Part shown: in pieces, positions 1 through 9,002 of the stretch
How the letters are laid out: every line of letters starts with the position of its first letter
Numbering within the stretch: position 1 is the stretch's first letter
DNA from: Leishmania mexicana MHOM/GT/2001/U1103
Lineage: Eukaryota; Euglenozoa; Kinetoplastea; Trypanosomatida; Trypanosomatidae
Assembly (NCBI RefSeq): GCF_000234665.1
Contig: NC_018334.1
Location: 372,001 to 436,000 of the forward strand
Reading direction: 5' to 3'
Length of the DNA stretch: 64,000 nucleotides
The notes under the pieces: generated by a model
The model's database searches: none
What the model saw: only the letters and a program-made list of their open reading frames with translations
What the model was told of the DNA's origin: nothing
Translations under genes and position numbers: made by a program

Positions 1-1426
1 ACTGCAGCTTCAGCCCCCACGAAATGAAAGTCGATGCGCGCTCCATCATGAGGAGACAGCGCTGGCCGACGCCGCCCTCGCCGCCTTGGTAGGACACTTC
101 GAACAGAACCTCACGAGGCACCGTTAAGTCCGCCTGCTTGCGCCTCTCAATGGTGAGGCAGAGCGTCTTGGTGGTTTGGGTGAGGCTTGAGCGGAGCTTC
201 TGCATAATGTCATCGCGGCTGGAGGCGACCTCTTCGCTGCTCAGGTGGACGGCGCGTACGCGGCGGCGGTTCACCTCGAAAATGGCTAGGCCGCCAGCCC
301 CACCAGACTGCTGCTGGACGGCGTCGTACAGGCGTTCTCCAGCCTCGCTAGAGTTGCGCAGCTCATTCTCCACGCCCACAAGGAGGCCCTTGTCGTTCAA
401 GAGGAGCCCCCAGCGCTGCGCCACGTCAGCGCGCTCCAGCGTTAGATGTCCCGTATATGGGTCATACTCGATCACTCTGGCAAACGCCTTCACGTTCGCC
501 GTGGATGGCGTTGCAGCCGCCTCGGGCATCGGTGTCGTCCCCGGAGGAGACTCTGCTTCAGTCATGACGGCAGTGCTTGTAGCCGCCGCCCGCAGCGTAC
601 GTCGATCAGCGTCCACAGCGACCACCCAGCGCAGCACCTTGTAGAACGCCCCCTCGACTATCCGGGCGGGGACAGCGTTAGCTGCCGGGCTTCGAGGCAT
701 GTCCACCTCGGTCGGGTCGCTCTGCGGCTGCCGGCGCAGCGCCTGCGACGCAGTGTCGATACTGCGGTACGCCGTCTGCACATCGCGCACCAGCTGCGCG
801 ATGTCCTGCAGGTTGTTCTTGGTCGCGAGCAGGGCGCGGTGCTCATCCGCAGACCGTTTGCAATCCACCGCGGGGTCCAGCTCCTGCTGCACTCGCTGCT
901 CGAGTACCTGCAGAAAAGATGTAAGGACGTCGTGGGAGGTGCCCTCGCTGAGACAATGCGCAAGCGCAACGACCGTCTTCGCGGGTGCGTTGTGATGAGC
1001 GAGAAAGGACTCTAGCTCCGGCATGAGCGGGTCTGCCTCGGTGTCATTGAGTACGTGCCGCAGAGAGGCCACGTCGTCGTGGACGGCGAGGGAGGCGCAA
1101 ACGTGGTACAGCGCAGCCTCCAGCTCATAGAGCAGCTCCTTTGGGGTGTAGGAGAGGTGTGCCTGGATCGGGGTGCGGAGGTGTGTGACAATGATGCTCT
1201 GCACACGATGCATCTCGGTGACAAGAGCGCGATCGTAGTGGGGGTTTGCAACGATGCGCCGCGCCTGAGAATCGTACAACATAAATGGCGCTGTATACGT
1301 CTCTTTCATCCGCACCGTCTCGGCGTGGATGTTGGACTTGTGAGTCGCAGGCATGACAGGAGCACTGGGAGCTGGGGCAGACGCTGGTGCATGTGCCGCA
1401 GACGCTGGGGCCTCTTTCTGAGGCAT
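1..1426 (-). CDS. Conserved hypothetical protein, C-terminus cut by the window edge
   Basis: The minus-strand frame is open from the ATG at 1426 to the left edge without a stop, giving at least 475 residues. I read the frame directly because it has no terminator in the window. I do not recognise the family. After a short Ala/Pro-rich N-terminus (about residues 1-25) the protein is mostly a helical, charged sequence to about residue 230, followed by a low-complexity linker and a mixed alpha/beta-looking region (about 300-475). No membrane segment or catalytic motif is visible. An in-frame ATG nine codons upstream (1453) is possible, but the first AG downstream of the CT-repeat tract at 1493-1509 lies at 1440-1441, inside that extension. 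A trans-spliced mRNA using that site would lack the upstream ATG, so I chose 1426. The gene is real because the frame stays open for 1.4 kb while the overlapping frames are broken. Confidence 0.8.
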   Translation of the reverse strand, partial: MPQKEAPASAAHAPASAPAPSAPVMPATHKSNIHAETVRMKETYTAPFMLYDSQARRIVANPHYDRALVTEMHRVQSIIVTHLRTPIQAHLSYTPKELLYELEAALYHVCASLAVHDDVASLRHVLNDTEADPLMPELESFLAHHNAPAKTVVALAHCLSEGTSHDVLTSFLQVLEQRVQQELDPAVDCKRSADEHRALLATKNNLQDIAQLVRDVQTAYRSIDTASQALRRQPQSDPTEVDMPRSPAANAVPARIVEGAFYKVLRWVVAVDADRRTLRAAATSTAVMTEAESPPGTTPMPEAAATPSTANVKAFARVIEYDPYTGHLTLERADVAQRWGLLLNDKGLLVGVENELRNSSEAGERLYDAVQQQSGGAGGLAIFEVNRRRVRAVHLSSEEVASSRDDIMQKLRSSLTQTTKTLCLTIERRKQADLTVPREVLFEVSYQGGEGGVGQRCLLMMERASTFISWGLKLQ

Positions 1427-1439
1427 CCTGGACAGCCGC

Positions 1440-1509
1440 CTGCCACGGTACATGATGAAGGTGGCGGTGCGAGAAAAAGACGAGGTGATCACGAGAGAGA
1501 GAGAGAGAG
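1440..1509 (-). promoter_or_regulatory. Probable spliced-leader acceptor region of the left-edge gene
   Basis: On the minus strand a 17-base CT repeat (1493-1509) is followed by no AG until 1440-1441, 14 bases upstream of the ATG at 1426. This is the usual order of polypyrimidine tract, first AG and start codon in trypanosomatids. It decides between two in-frame ATGs. Confidence 0.5.
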
Positions 1510-2347
1510 TTAGTAATAACGGAAGTTTCGATAAATCGCGCCAGTCTATGGATCTGTTCTTGTATCCGCGTATATATATATATATATGTGTGTGTGTGTA
1601 CGCGTGCGTACGTGGGCTTGTCGGACTCTTGGTATATATCGGCGAGCACGTTGTGAGGGGAGGGGGAGGGGGGTGGACGTGCGCTACCCTCAGCTCTTCT
1701 GTGGGCTATCGAATCGCTCGACTGCGGGGAAGGGGGGGGGGCATGAGAAGCAAACAGCAGTGGGAAAAGGGAGATGAGGGTTGTCGTCCTTGATGAACGA
1801 CCGTGTTCGAAGAGGCGAGTGGTAGCCACTAATCGCCACTGATGCTCGTAGAGGGAGAAAGCGGGGGGAATGTACAGCCGCTCACCATAAGGGCTGTCAG
1901 CAGCCGCCTTTGTCTCTGGGGATCGCACGAGTCCTAGGCAAAAGCCGTCCATCGACTAAGCATATCATCGAGGTGGAATCAACGCATCGAGCTCCCACCC
2001 ACGCGTGGGGTTAGACTACGCATACTTGAGTGCAGAAACAGATGGAGCCCAGGCCCCTTTACAAAAAAATGACGCGGCACATGATCCGGTAAAGTCACGC
2101 TTCAAGCAGCACGGAGACGACGCCGCATCGCGTGTGTGCCTGAGCGCGCTTGTGCGATACCGGTGGCACCGGCGCCTAAAAGTCGGTTTCTCCTTCCGCT
2201 TCGTTATTCGCCGTGGTTCTTAGTTTTAAGTGGGCAGTTCACGAGTCGTCGCCACCCGCTCAACGGCAACATCAGCATCACCGCCACGTCCGCACGCACC
2301 GCAGCACTACACCGTCACGGACACATTCGAGAAGGCAGCCGCATGCA
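1454..2347. other. Intergenic: 5' flank of the left-edge gene and 3'UTR of the helicase-like gene
   Basis: No gene is seen. The stretch holds the CT-repeat tract already listed, a (TA)n(TG)n microsatellite at about 1571-1599, and purine-rich plus-strand sequence at about 1650-1780. An open minus frame at 1125-1952 overlaps the left-edge CDS in another frame and I treat it as chance. Confidence 0.6.
1571..1599. repeat. (TA)n(TG)n microsatellite
   Basis: About eight TA units run directly into about seven TG units, between two genes and on the upstream side of the left-edge gene's polypyrimidine tract. Confidence 0.9.
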
Positions 2348-4606
2348 TTACACAACATCGTCAGCGACGTGCTCTTCTGGGGACTCACCAATGATGTTCC
2401 TCTGCGCAAACGTCTTGTAGGCACGGCGTTCCGCATCCTGCTTCTGCCGAGCAGCGCGGTAATAGTCCTCCTTGGGGCGAAAAACCGTGTCTTTCAGGCG
2501 AAGGTCGAGCAGCGGCAGCTCCGTGTAACCGAACTCCTCCGCAACCTTCTCCAGGTTCACCTTCGTCTCGTCGTACACATCGCGCGGCCCAATAGTGCTG
2601 TAGGTGCGCATGGTGGCCTTGTAGGCGTAGTAGGCTGCGTTCTGGACAAGAAAAAGCTTCTTGTTCATGGACTTGAGCTTTTCGCCGATGAGAAAATAGC
2701 GACCACTGGCCCGAGTGCCGAGATCGCGAAATTCGAGTCGGTAGCGGCTGGCCCCGTCTCGGCGCAGGTGACGCAGCGCCCCAGCAACTTCGTTCGGACG
2801 AAAGAGAAGCAGAATATGTGTGTAGTTCACCGCTGCAGGGCTCGTCGCCTTGCTTCCCAAGGAAGCCTCTTCAGCTTCAGTGGTGTTCATAGCCTCCGCG
2901 CTGACCCTCCGCGCTACCACGGGAGCTGGGGTAGGAGACGTACTGCGCTTGCGCTGGCGAGCCGTCCTCTCCCGCCGCACCACCACTTCGGCTGCTGCAG
3001 ACGGCGCGGTGCCTCCCGCGTCATTGCCCGCGTCAGCCGCAACTGCGCCGGGCGACAGTACCTCCGCTATGAATTCGTTGTAGTTGAGGAGGTCGGGAAT
3101 GATGTCGTACTGCAGGAAGGTAGAGCCGCGCTGTGGGACAAGTCCATGGCAGGACAGGAGCACCGCCGCCGTCTTGCCATTTTTCCCCGACTCGACCGTT
3201 GAGTCAAAGGCGACGCAGAGCCGCTGGCGGTCCGCAGTGGTGTGCATGTTGGTGTACGCGCTCGCCCCCTCGTAGTCGCTCAGCAGCTGCACGTATGACG
3301 GCAGCTCACCCAGCAAGGAGTAGAGAGTGTCGTAGAGGAAGGCGACGCACTCGCGCGTGGCGACGTGTACGACGATGCCGCGGTGCGGCGCCAGGCCCTT
3401 CAGCAGGCCAAAGAGAAACTGAAAGCGATGCGCCCCCTGCGCCACGGCGTAGTGAACCGTCACTGGTGATCGAAGAGCCGCAACAACGCTGGAGACGGAG
3501 GCGTCGGAGGACTTACTCACCCCATCCACACCGCTGCCCAGACTGCGTTCTACACGCAGCGTTGTCAGCAGGTCCAGCTCCGGCTCCGTCAGCCATTCCT
3601 GCTCTGCCGCCAGAACAGCAAATGCCGGGACGTGGTGGAGGCAGTCCCACCGCTGCGCGTTGAGCGCGTGTGGTGTGGCCGTGGTCGGGGAAGATGATGC
3701 TCCTTTGATGCCCTTAAGCGTGTGCAGCAGAGAGTCGGTGTGCGTAGGCGCACGACGGAGCAAAAGGGCGCAGCTGCCAATGAACTTCCAAATAGCGCTG
3801 CGGCGGTCGACGGCGAGGAACGCTCCAGGCGTCGCCACCACCACGACCACCGCACCCGCTAACGCCGGAGTACTCTCCGTGACCTCGTCCTTCGGTGCCA
3901 CCTCGTCGACCTTCAGCGAGCTCGACTTCGTCTTGCGCCGTTCCGCCGCCGGCGTCTTTGAGGTGGTGCCCCTTAACCTACTTGCGCCAGCACCACTGGG
4001 AGGGGACGGGAAAGTCGGGTGGCGGCAGATCTTGTCGTCCGTAAGCAAGAGGAGAGTTAGCCCGTAGCGCTCCTCTAGCTGCCCTGCAACTTCAGCGGCC
4101 TCGCTGCTGGTGTCGACCAGCACAAAGAGGGAGGAGCTCTCTGCGGTAGTTCTACGTGCCTCCTTGTCCTCGGCAGCGCGGCGTGCGGTGAGCTCCAGCG
4201 CCGACACTGCAAGCGTGTCCACCGCCGCAGCCATGTCAGCCACCTTCGCGCGAGTAACCGCTATGGCGGTCGCGCCATTCTCCGAACCCTCCGCGCGACA
4301 CCGCATAGAGGGAGAGCCCGGCGCTGCGAGGGCAGCCGTCAGAGTCATCTGGGTGCGAGACAGCTTATGCGTCGCTCCACTGGAGAGACGGCCTTCCAGG
4401 TACTGCATGACGGAGGGCGAGAGCGGTGCCAGAGCCTTCTTCGAAACAGCCGTCAAGTCGGCAGCTTTCGCGCGAGCTGCTGCCGCTGCCGCCGCCTGCC
4501 GGGCAGCAAGGACGGGAACGACATCGCTGGCTCGCTTTGCCCTGGCCAGATGCTCTCCCTCCTTGCCGAGGTAGCTCTTCAAATGACGGAGGCCTCGCGT
4601 GTCCAT
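2348..4606 (-). CDS. Degenerate DEAD-box RNA helicase-like protein (DDX18/Has1-like tail)
   Basis: The protein has 752 residues starting at MDTRGLRH. The order of recognisable pieces follows a DEAD-box protein: a beta strand like motif Ia (FVLVDTSSEAAE, about 160-171); VATPGAFL (about 257-264) in place of the usual VATPGRLL; a second RecA-like lobe with IVVHVATRECVAFLYDTL (about 411-428) and QYDIIPDLLNYNEFIAE (about 499-515), where active enzymes have the helicase motif VI arginines; and a C-terminal DUF4217-like segment (about 648-702, with EEFGYTELPLLDLRL) like that after the core of Has1/DDX18 proteins. No Walker A GKT, no DEAD box and no HRxGRxxR motif can be found, so ATPase activity is unlikely. 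Ala-rich and Lys/Ser-rich insertions separate the blocks. I infer a structural role, perhaps in nucleolar ribosome assembly. The longer open frame up to 4822 lies upstream of the likely splice acceptor at 4672-4673, so I used 4606. Confidence 0.75.
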   Translation of the reverse strand: MDTRGLRHLKSYLGKEGEHLARAKRASDVVPVLAARQAAAAAAARAKAADLTAVSKKALAPLSPSVMQYLEGRLSSGATHKLSRTQMTLTAALAAPGSPSMRCRAEGSENGATAIAVTRAKVADMAAAVDTLAVSALELTARRAAEDKEARRTTAESSSLFVLVDTSSEAAEVAGQLEERYGLTLLLLTDDKICRHPTFPSPPSGAGASRLRGTTSKTPAAERRKTKSSSLKVDEVAPKDEVTESTPALAGAVVVVVATPGAFLAVDRRSAIWKFIGSCALLLRRAPTHTDSLLHTLKGIKGASSSPTTATPHALNAQRWDCLHHVPAFAVLAAEQEWLTEPELDLLTTLRVERSLGSGVDGVSKSSDASVSSVVAALRSPVTVHYAVAQGAHRFQFLFGLLKGLAPHRGIVVHVATRECVAFLYDTLYSLLGELPSYVQLLSDYEGASAYTNMHTTADRQRLCVAFDSTVESGKNGKTAAVLLSCHGLVPQRGSTFLQYDIIPDLLNYNEFIAEVLSPGAVAADAGNDAGGTAPSAAAEVVVRRERTARQRKRSTSPTPAPVVARRVSAEAMNTTEAEEASLGSKATSPAAVNYTHILLLFRPNEVAGALRHLRRDGASRYRLEFRDLGTRASGRYFLIGEKLKSMNKKLFLVQNAAYYAYKATMRTYSTIGPRDVYDETKVNLEKVAEEFGYTELPLLDLRLKDTVFRPKEDYYRAARQKQDAERRAYKTFAQRNIIGESPEEHVADDVV

Positions 4607-4671
4607 TGCAGAGATACAGCAGGTGGTACCACAGGGGCGTGTGCACGTGTCGGTGCGGGCGAATATGTGCG

Positions 4672-4775
4672 CTGCAAGTGCAGCCCAGTGAAGGTGGAGG
4701 GCGGTAGGTGCGCACACCGGTGTCGGGCCCGTGAGAAAGGTGCAAAGAACGGGGGGAGGGGGGGGGGCAGAAAAG
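4672..4775 (-). promoter_or_regulatory. Probable spliced-leader acceptor region of the helicase-like gene
   Basis: A long C/T tract on the minus strand (about 4742-4775, with runs of C) is followed by no AG until 4672-4673. That lies 66 bases upstream of the ATG at 4606 and downstream of the alternative start at 4822, which supports the shorter protein. Confidence 0.55.
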
Positions 4776-7029
4776 AGCGAGATGACAGACGGTAAGATAT
4801 ACCGAGTTGATGGGGAAGACACGCCAAAGATGTCCTCGAGAGGGAGATAAAAAGCCGAGGCAGGAGAACGAGACCGCCACGGAGTGCAGGAGTACCGCTT
4901 TCCAGCTGTCCGGTGCCCCCATCTCCTTCTTCTCAGTCACCACTTCTACGGGGCGGAATGCCCCGCCCCGTACCGTTTCTCGTCAGCCGCCCTCGTCTCG
5001 GATCACAGTACCTACGATCGAGGCTGACGCCACTCTACAGAACGCGACGCAGCGGGCATTTGACGTGGAGGAGATTGCGAGACATCCCAAATAAGGAAAG
5101 CCCGGGGTGTGTTGGGAGCATACGTACGCGCAATATGCGTGACGACAAGATCCAACGCTGACTCCGGTACAGGAACAATGCTCGCCTGCGCGCGTTCCTC
5201 CACCCCGCCGCCTTTACAAAAAAAAGGAAAATAAAAAGATGATCATTACCCAAGCGCCCACGCGGCAGTGATGCGAGAGTGATGGAGAGCGTCCGCAGCG
5301 ACTCGCGTCAGGCCTACGCTGATGTCTTCAGCACCGAGGGCATGAACAACGCAGCAGGAAGCACAAAAAAGCATAAAGAACGAAACAAATGTGAAGAGAT
5401 AAAAGGCACCCACCCACACCGAAAAAAAAGAAAAGCGATGAACGTCGAAGTTGGGCACAAGAACAACCGGCAGAGGGGGGCCGAGGTGGCGGGGGAAGGG
5501 GAGAAAAGGGACGCTGATACGGGCTGACCGCGTTTAACCCACACACATACACACATCACCACCACCACGACAGCGAACAAGAAAAACAAAAAGTTCGCTG
5601 CTCGCAGGCATTCAATAGAAGCTAAAACAAAAGATGTAAGCGGAGCGCTGCACGCGAAACATGCCAGCCCAACGCCGTGACGATGAAGATGTTAATTGAT
5701 GCTCGCGTGTCGGACACCAAACGCGCAATGATAAGCCAGAGAGGACCGCACACAAACACGCGCACACACACGAGTCGCACAAGAAGAGAAAACCTTTTCG
5801 TTGTCGTGATTTCCATGCGAAAGAAATAACCGCAAGTCGATGCGCAAGCGGTCACTATCAACACACAGGTGCACATCGCGACAGAGAGGGTCCCTCCCCT
5901 CCATGTGCGAGGACGCGTGTCCGTGTGCGTACTCGCACTCTGAACAGCAATCGTGTTGCATGGTGAATCAGCATTCGTTTTTCTGTCGTGTTACATATCC
6001 TTCACCAGTTTTCTACTCGGTCGTCCACACTTTCCTTCTATCATCGCCTCAGATGATACAGCCGGCGAAGCAGAAAAGGGAAAAAGAGCGACACGAGAGA
6101 AGCGCTCACAGAAGGCTCAAGAAGCACGTGTGTGTCGCAGCTCTCTTCACACACCGTCCACACATCAGCGTTTCCTTGGGCTTCCCTTCAGCTGTGTCAC
6201 ACTCACGCGCCACTGCGTGCCCATATTTGTCTTGTGTGTGTGGTGTGTGTGTGGGTGTGTGGGTGTAAGTGCGTCTCTGCCATGCCCATACACATGTGCC
6301 TCTTGGCTGTAGGCCGCGTGAATGAAACAGACAACACCAAACGGCGCGTCTACTCGCTTGAAAGGTAAGCAGAAAAAAAAAAGATGGCGACATCAGCGCG
6401 CGCACAGGGGCGTCGTCAGACTCGCGCACCGCCCAAACGGTGTGTAGCACGGCACTATAAACAAAAAAAACGAGCACACACACGAAGCGAGGAGAAACGC
6501 TTCGTTAGGCAGTACGGAGCTGGCGGCCCCGAGAACGGGAAGGAAAGTGTTCCGCAAATCGGCCAGTTCGGAGTACAGCAGATCAACGACACAGGTGGGG
6601 GTGGGGGGGGGAAGTGTTGGTCTCTTTGCTCAACGAGAGCTCACACGACAACAAATATGTAGAGACAGCCTCTTCGCTTCTTCCTTCGCCTTGTACGCAC
6701 AGAGAGAGACAGAGAAAGACAGCGAGGCTAGACAGAGAACCAAGACACGCATACGTGAACAGGGAAACGCCCCGTTCTCCCACAACGACCTGTCACACAA
6801 CAAGACCACCACATGCAGGAGGACGCGTGCGTGAATGATACTCGTGCGTGCATGAGCTGGGTGGCGCCAGAAGATGCTTACCGCGCCCCCGAACCCCCCC
6901 CCGACAACCACCACCACTGACAGCTCGCAGTTGCCTCCCTTTTTGCAATCTGCTAAACGCTTACCTGCTCCAGCCCACTAACCGTTTCCTCTCGACGTGT
7001 CCACATCTCTGCCATACATAACCTGAACG

Positions 7030-7600
7030 CCACCCCACCCCTCTCCCGTCCGTGACAGGCCCTCATCCTGTAGTGCAGAGCAGAGGCAGGAGCGCGTTAC
7101 AATAATGTGCCTACTCAGTCACCTGAGAGCATGGCTTCGGCCTCAAGCAGTACCCATCCCAACCTCTATGCAGGTCGTCTCACAGCCGCTCCCTGTCGTG
7201 CTGGTCGCTACCTGGTGCGTCCAGCCCGGCATGGCGCAGACTTTCTCCACCAGCAGGCCGTGTGAGGGCCGCGTGGGATGCGTTCGAGTCGAGTTGACAC
7301 ACCCTGCCCATCACACAGATGGCACAAGCCTGTCCACTGTCGCAGGCCCCTCCCACGCATCGCATTATCCAGGACCTGACCGCTGACATCAGCAGCGATA
7401 CATCGCGCTGACATCTCCCTGCGTAGGTAGGCGCGTGACCCTGCCACCACCAGGAGTGGCTCAGCATTTGGCAGAGTGATAGGGAGGGGTGGAGGACTGC
7501 TTGGCTTCCTCCCACGTACAGAGTAAGGGGGCCGAGGGTGCACTGGAGCCTGGGATACCACGCAGGGAGGTGTATCTCTTCGCCATCAGGGAGCGCAGCA
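7030..7600 (-). mobile_element. SIDER-type retroposon remnant, copy A
   Basis: About 570 bp that recurs with high identity at about 15455-16030 and, more divergently, at 38824-39335 and 57485-58035. Read on the minus strand, its high-coordinate end contains TGGTATCCCAGGCTCC and then GGAGGAAGCCAAGCAG. These resemble the 5' Pr77-type signature of trypanosomatid non-LTR retroposons (L1Tc/ingi clade), which orients the element with the genes. Length and position in the 3'UTR of the 951-aa gene fit Leishmania SIDER2, a family known to be linked to mRNA instability. No poly-A tail or target-site duplication is evident, as expected for an old copy. Confidence 0.8.
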
Positions 7601-9002
7601 ACGAAGACATAAAAATAAAACAGAGATGACGTGAGCGCGTGTCATCGCTGAATGTGCCGCAGAAGGAAATCGGGAGAAAAAGATGTTATACGTGACGCCA
7701 CGCAGCACTTGATTGTACGGCTTTCGTTTCGGTGTGCTCCCCAGCGCGTGGCTCACGGGGAGGGAGGAAGGGGGGGCGGCATGACTGGGAACATGAAACA
7801 AGAGGGGGAGTGCACACACACGGAGCTACCACGGCACCCGCCCCTCTGCACCGGCACTAGCACGCACGGCGACACCTTGACAAGGATTGACACCCGGGCA
7901 ACAAGAAGGGCGATGTGTCTGTCTGTGTGTGTGTGTGCGTATGAGGATGCAGCCTATCCCGAGGTCAAGTACGAAACACCCAACAAGACGCACACATATA
8001 GACGCTCCGCGCAGACCATGAAGAGAAACAGCGCGAAACGTTCGGGGGAGGGGAGGGTGAACGTCGAACGTGTGAAAGTGCAGTTACAAATTTAAGAAAC
8101 GGTTGCCCACAGGAAACGAATGAGGTCGACATGAAAATATATTTTGCCTCTTTTTTTTACGGAGAAACGTGTGGGCGCTTACAGGGCAAGCGCACATTAC
8201 GCACGCACACGCGCCATGACACATGTCCCGCCCCCCCCCACGCACGCAAACCCCGGCAGGAGGAGGAGTGGGACGGTGCCACCACGAAAAGGCGAAACAC
8301 CTGCAACAGAAACAGAGGAAAGAGAGAGAGCTTGCTTTACATTTTGACCGTATCTTTGCCGTACCCCATGATTAGGCGAAAACAAAAAAGAAAACGGCAA
8401 CACACGCACAGGCGCACAGGCACAGGCAGACACGCACCAACATGAAAGCAAACGGAAGGGCACGCGAGGCGGCGGAGAAGCAACGAGCCGGAGATACACG
8501 CGAGCCTGACAAGAGAAGAACAGAAAACAACAAACCAAAAAAAGAAAGAGGATTCAAAGCAGAGAATCGGAAGACAGCAGCCGTGTGGGGGGAGGGGGGC
8601 GGAGAACAAAGGAGGAGGAAGAAGTGGGTGGGCAGGTGAGCGGATGAAACCGCAGCAGACAACCGAAAAGGGGGAGGGGGTGGTGATATGAAGAAGAGAC
8701 CGAAGACAAGAAAAACGACGTACCTCAGCAACATCGCAACACGTACGCACAAGAGAGCTACACACACACACACGCACACGCGCGCGCACACACGTACATG
8801 GATATAGAGAACTATACATATGAATACATGCCTACACATATACCTATAGTTGTACGCATGCGGGGTAGCGCGGAGCGAGAAAACAAATCACGCACGTCAA
8901 CACGCATATCGTGACGAAGTGCCCGCGGGACTCGAGTGCAGTGAGCGTGGACTGTTGGGCGCTTCTCTTTGTGTGCGTGTGCGTTCAAATAGATCGTCTT
9001 GT

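Larger units (their letters stand above)
4607..9002. other. Long gene-free stretch: helicase-like gene 5' flank and 3'UTR of the 951-aa gene
   Basis: About 4.4 kb without a supportable gene. The plus strand is purine-rich with many A-runs, GT/CA repeats (for example about 6235-6265 and 8761-8795) and G-runs (6594-6611). One SIDER copy (about 7030-7600) is listed separately. All open frames here are short, compositionally biased and unlike the neighbouring genes. Confidence 0.6.

Noticed and set aside
446..1015. 189-residue plus-strand open frame
   Set aside because: Antisense shadow of the minus-strand left-edge gene, whose frame is longer and better in composition.
1125..1952. 275-residue minus-strand open frame
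   Set aside because: It overlaps the left-edge gene in another frame, and its upstream part is UTR-like low-complexity sequence with the CT repeat.
2213..3202. 329-residue plus-strand open frame
   Set aside because: Antisense shadow of the helicase-like gene; arises from GC-rich codon use.
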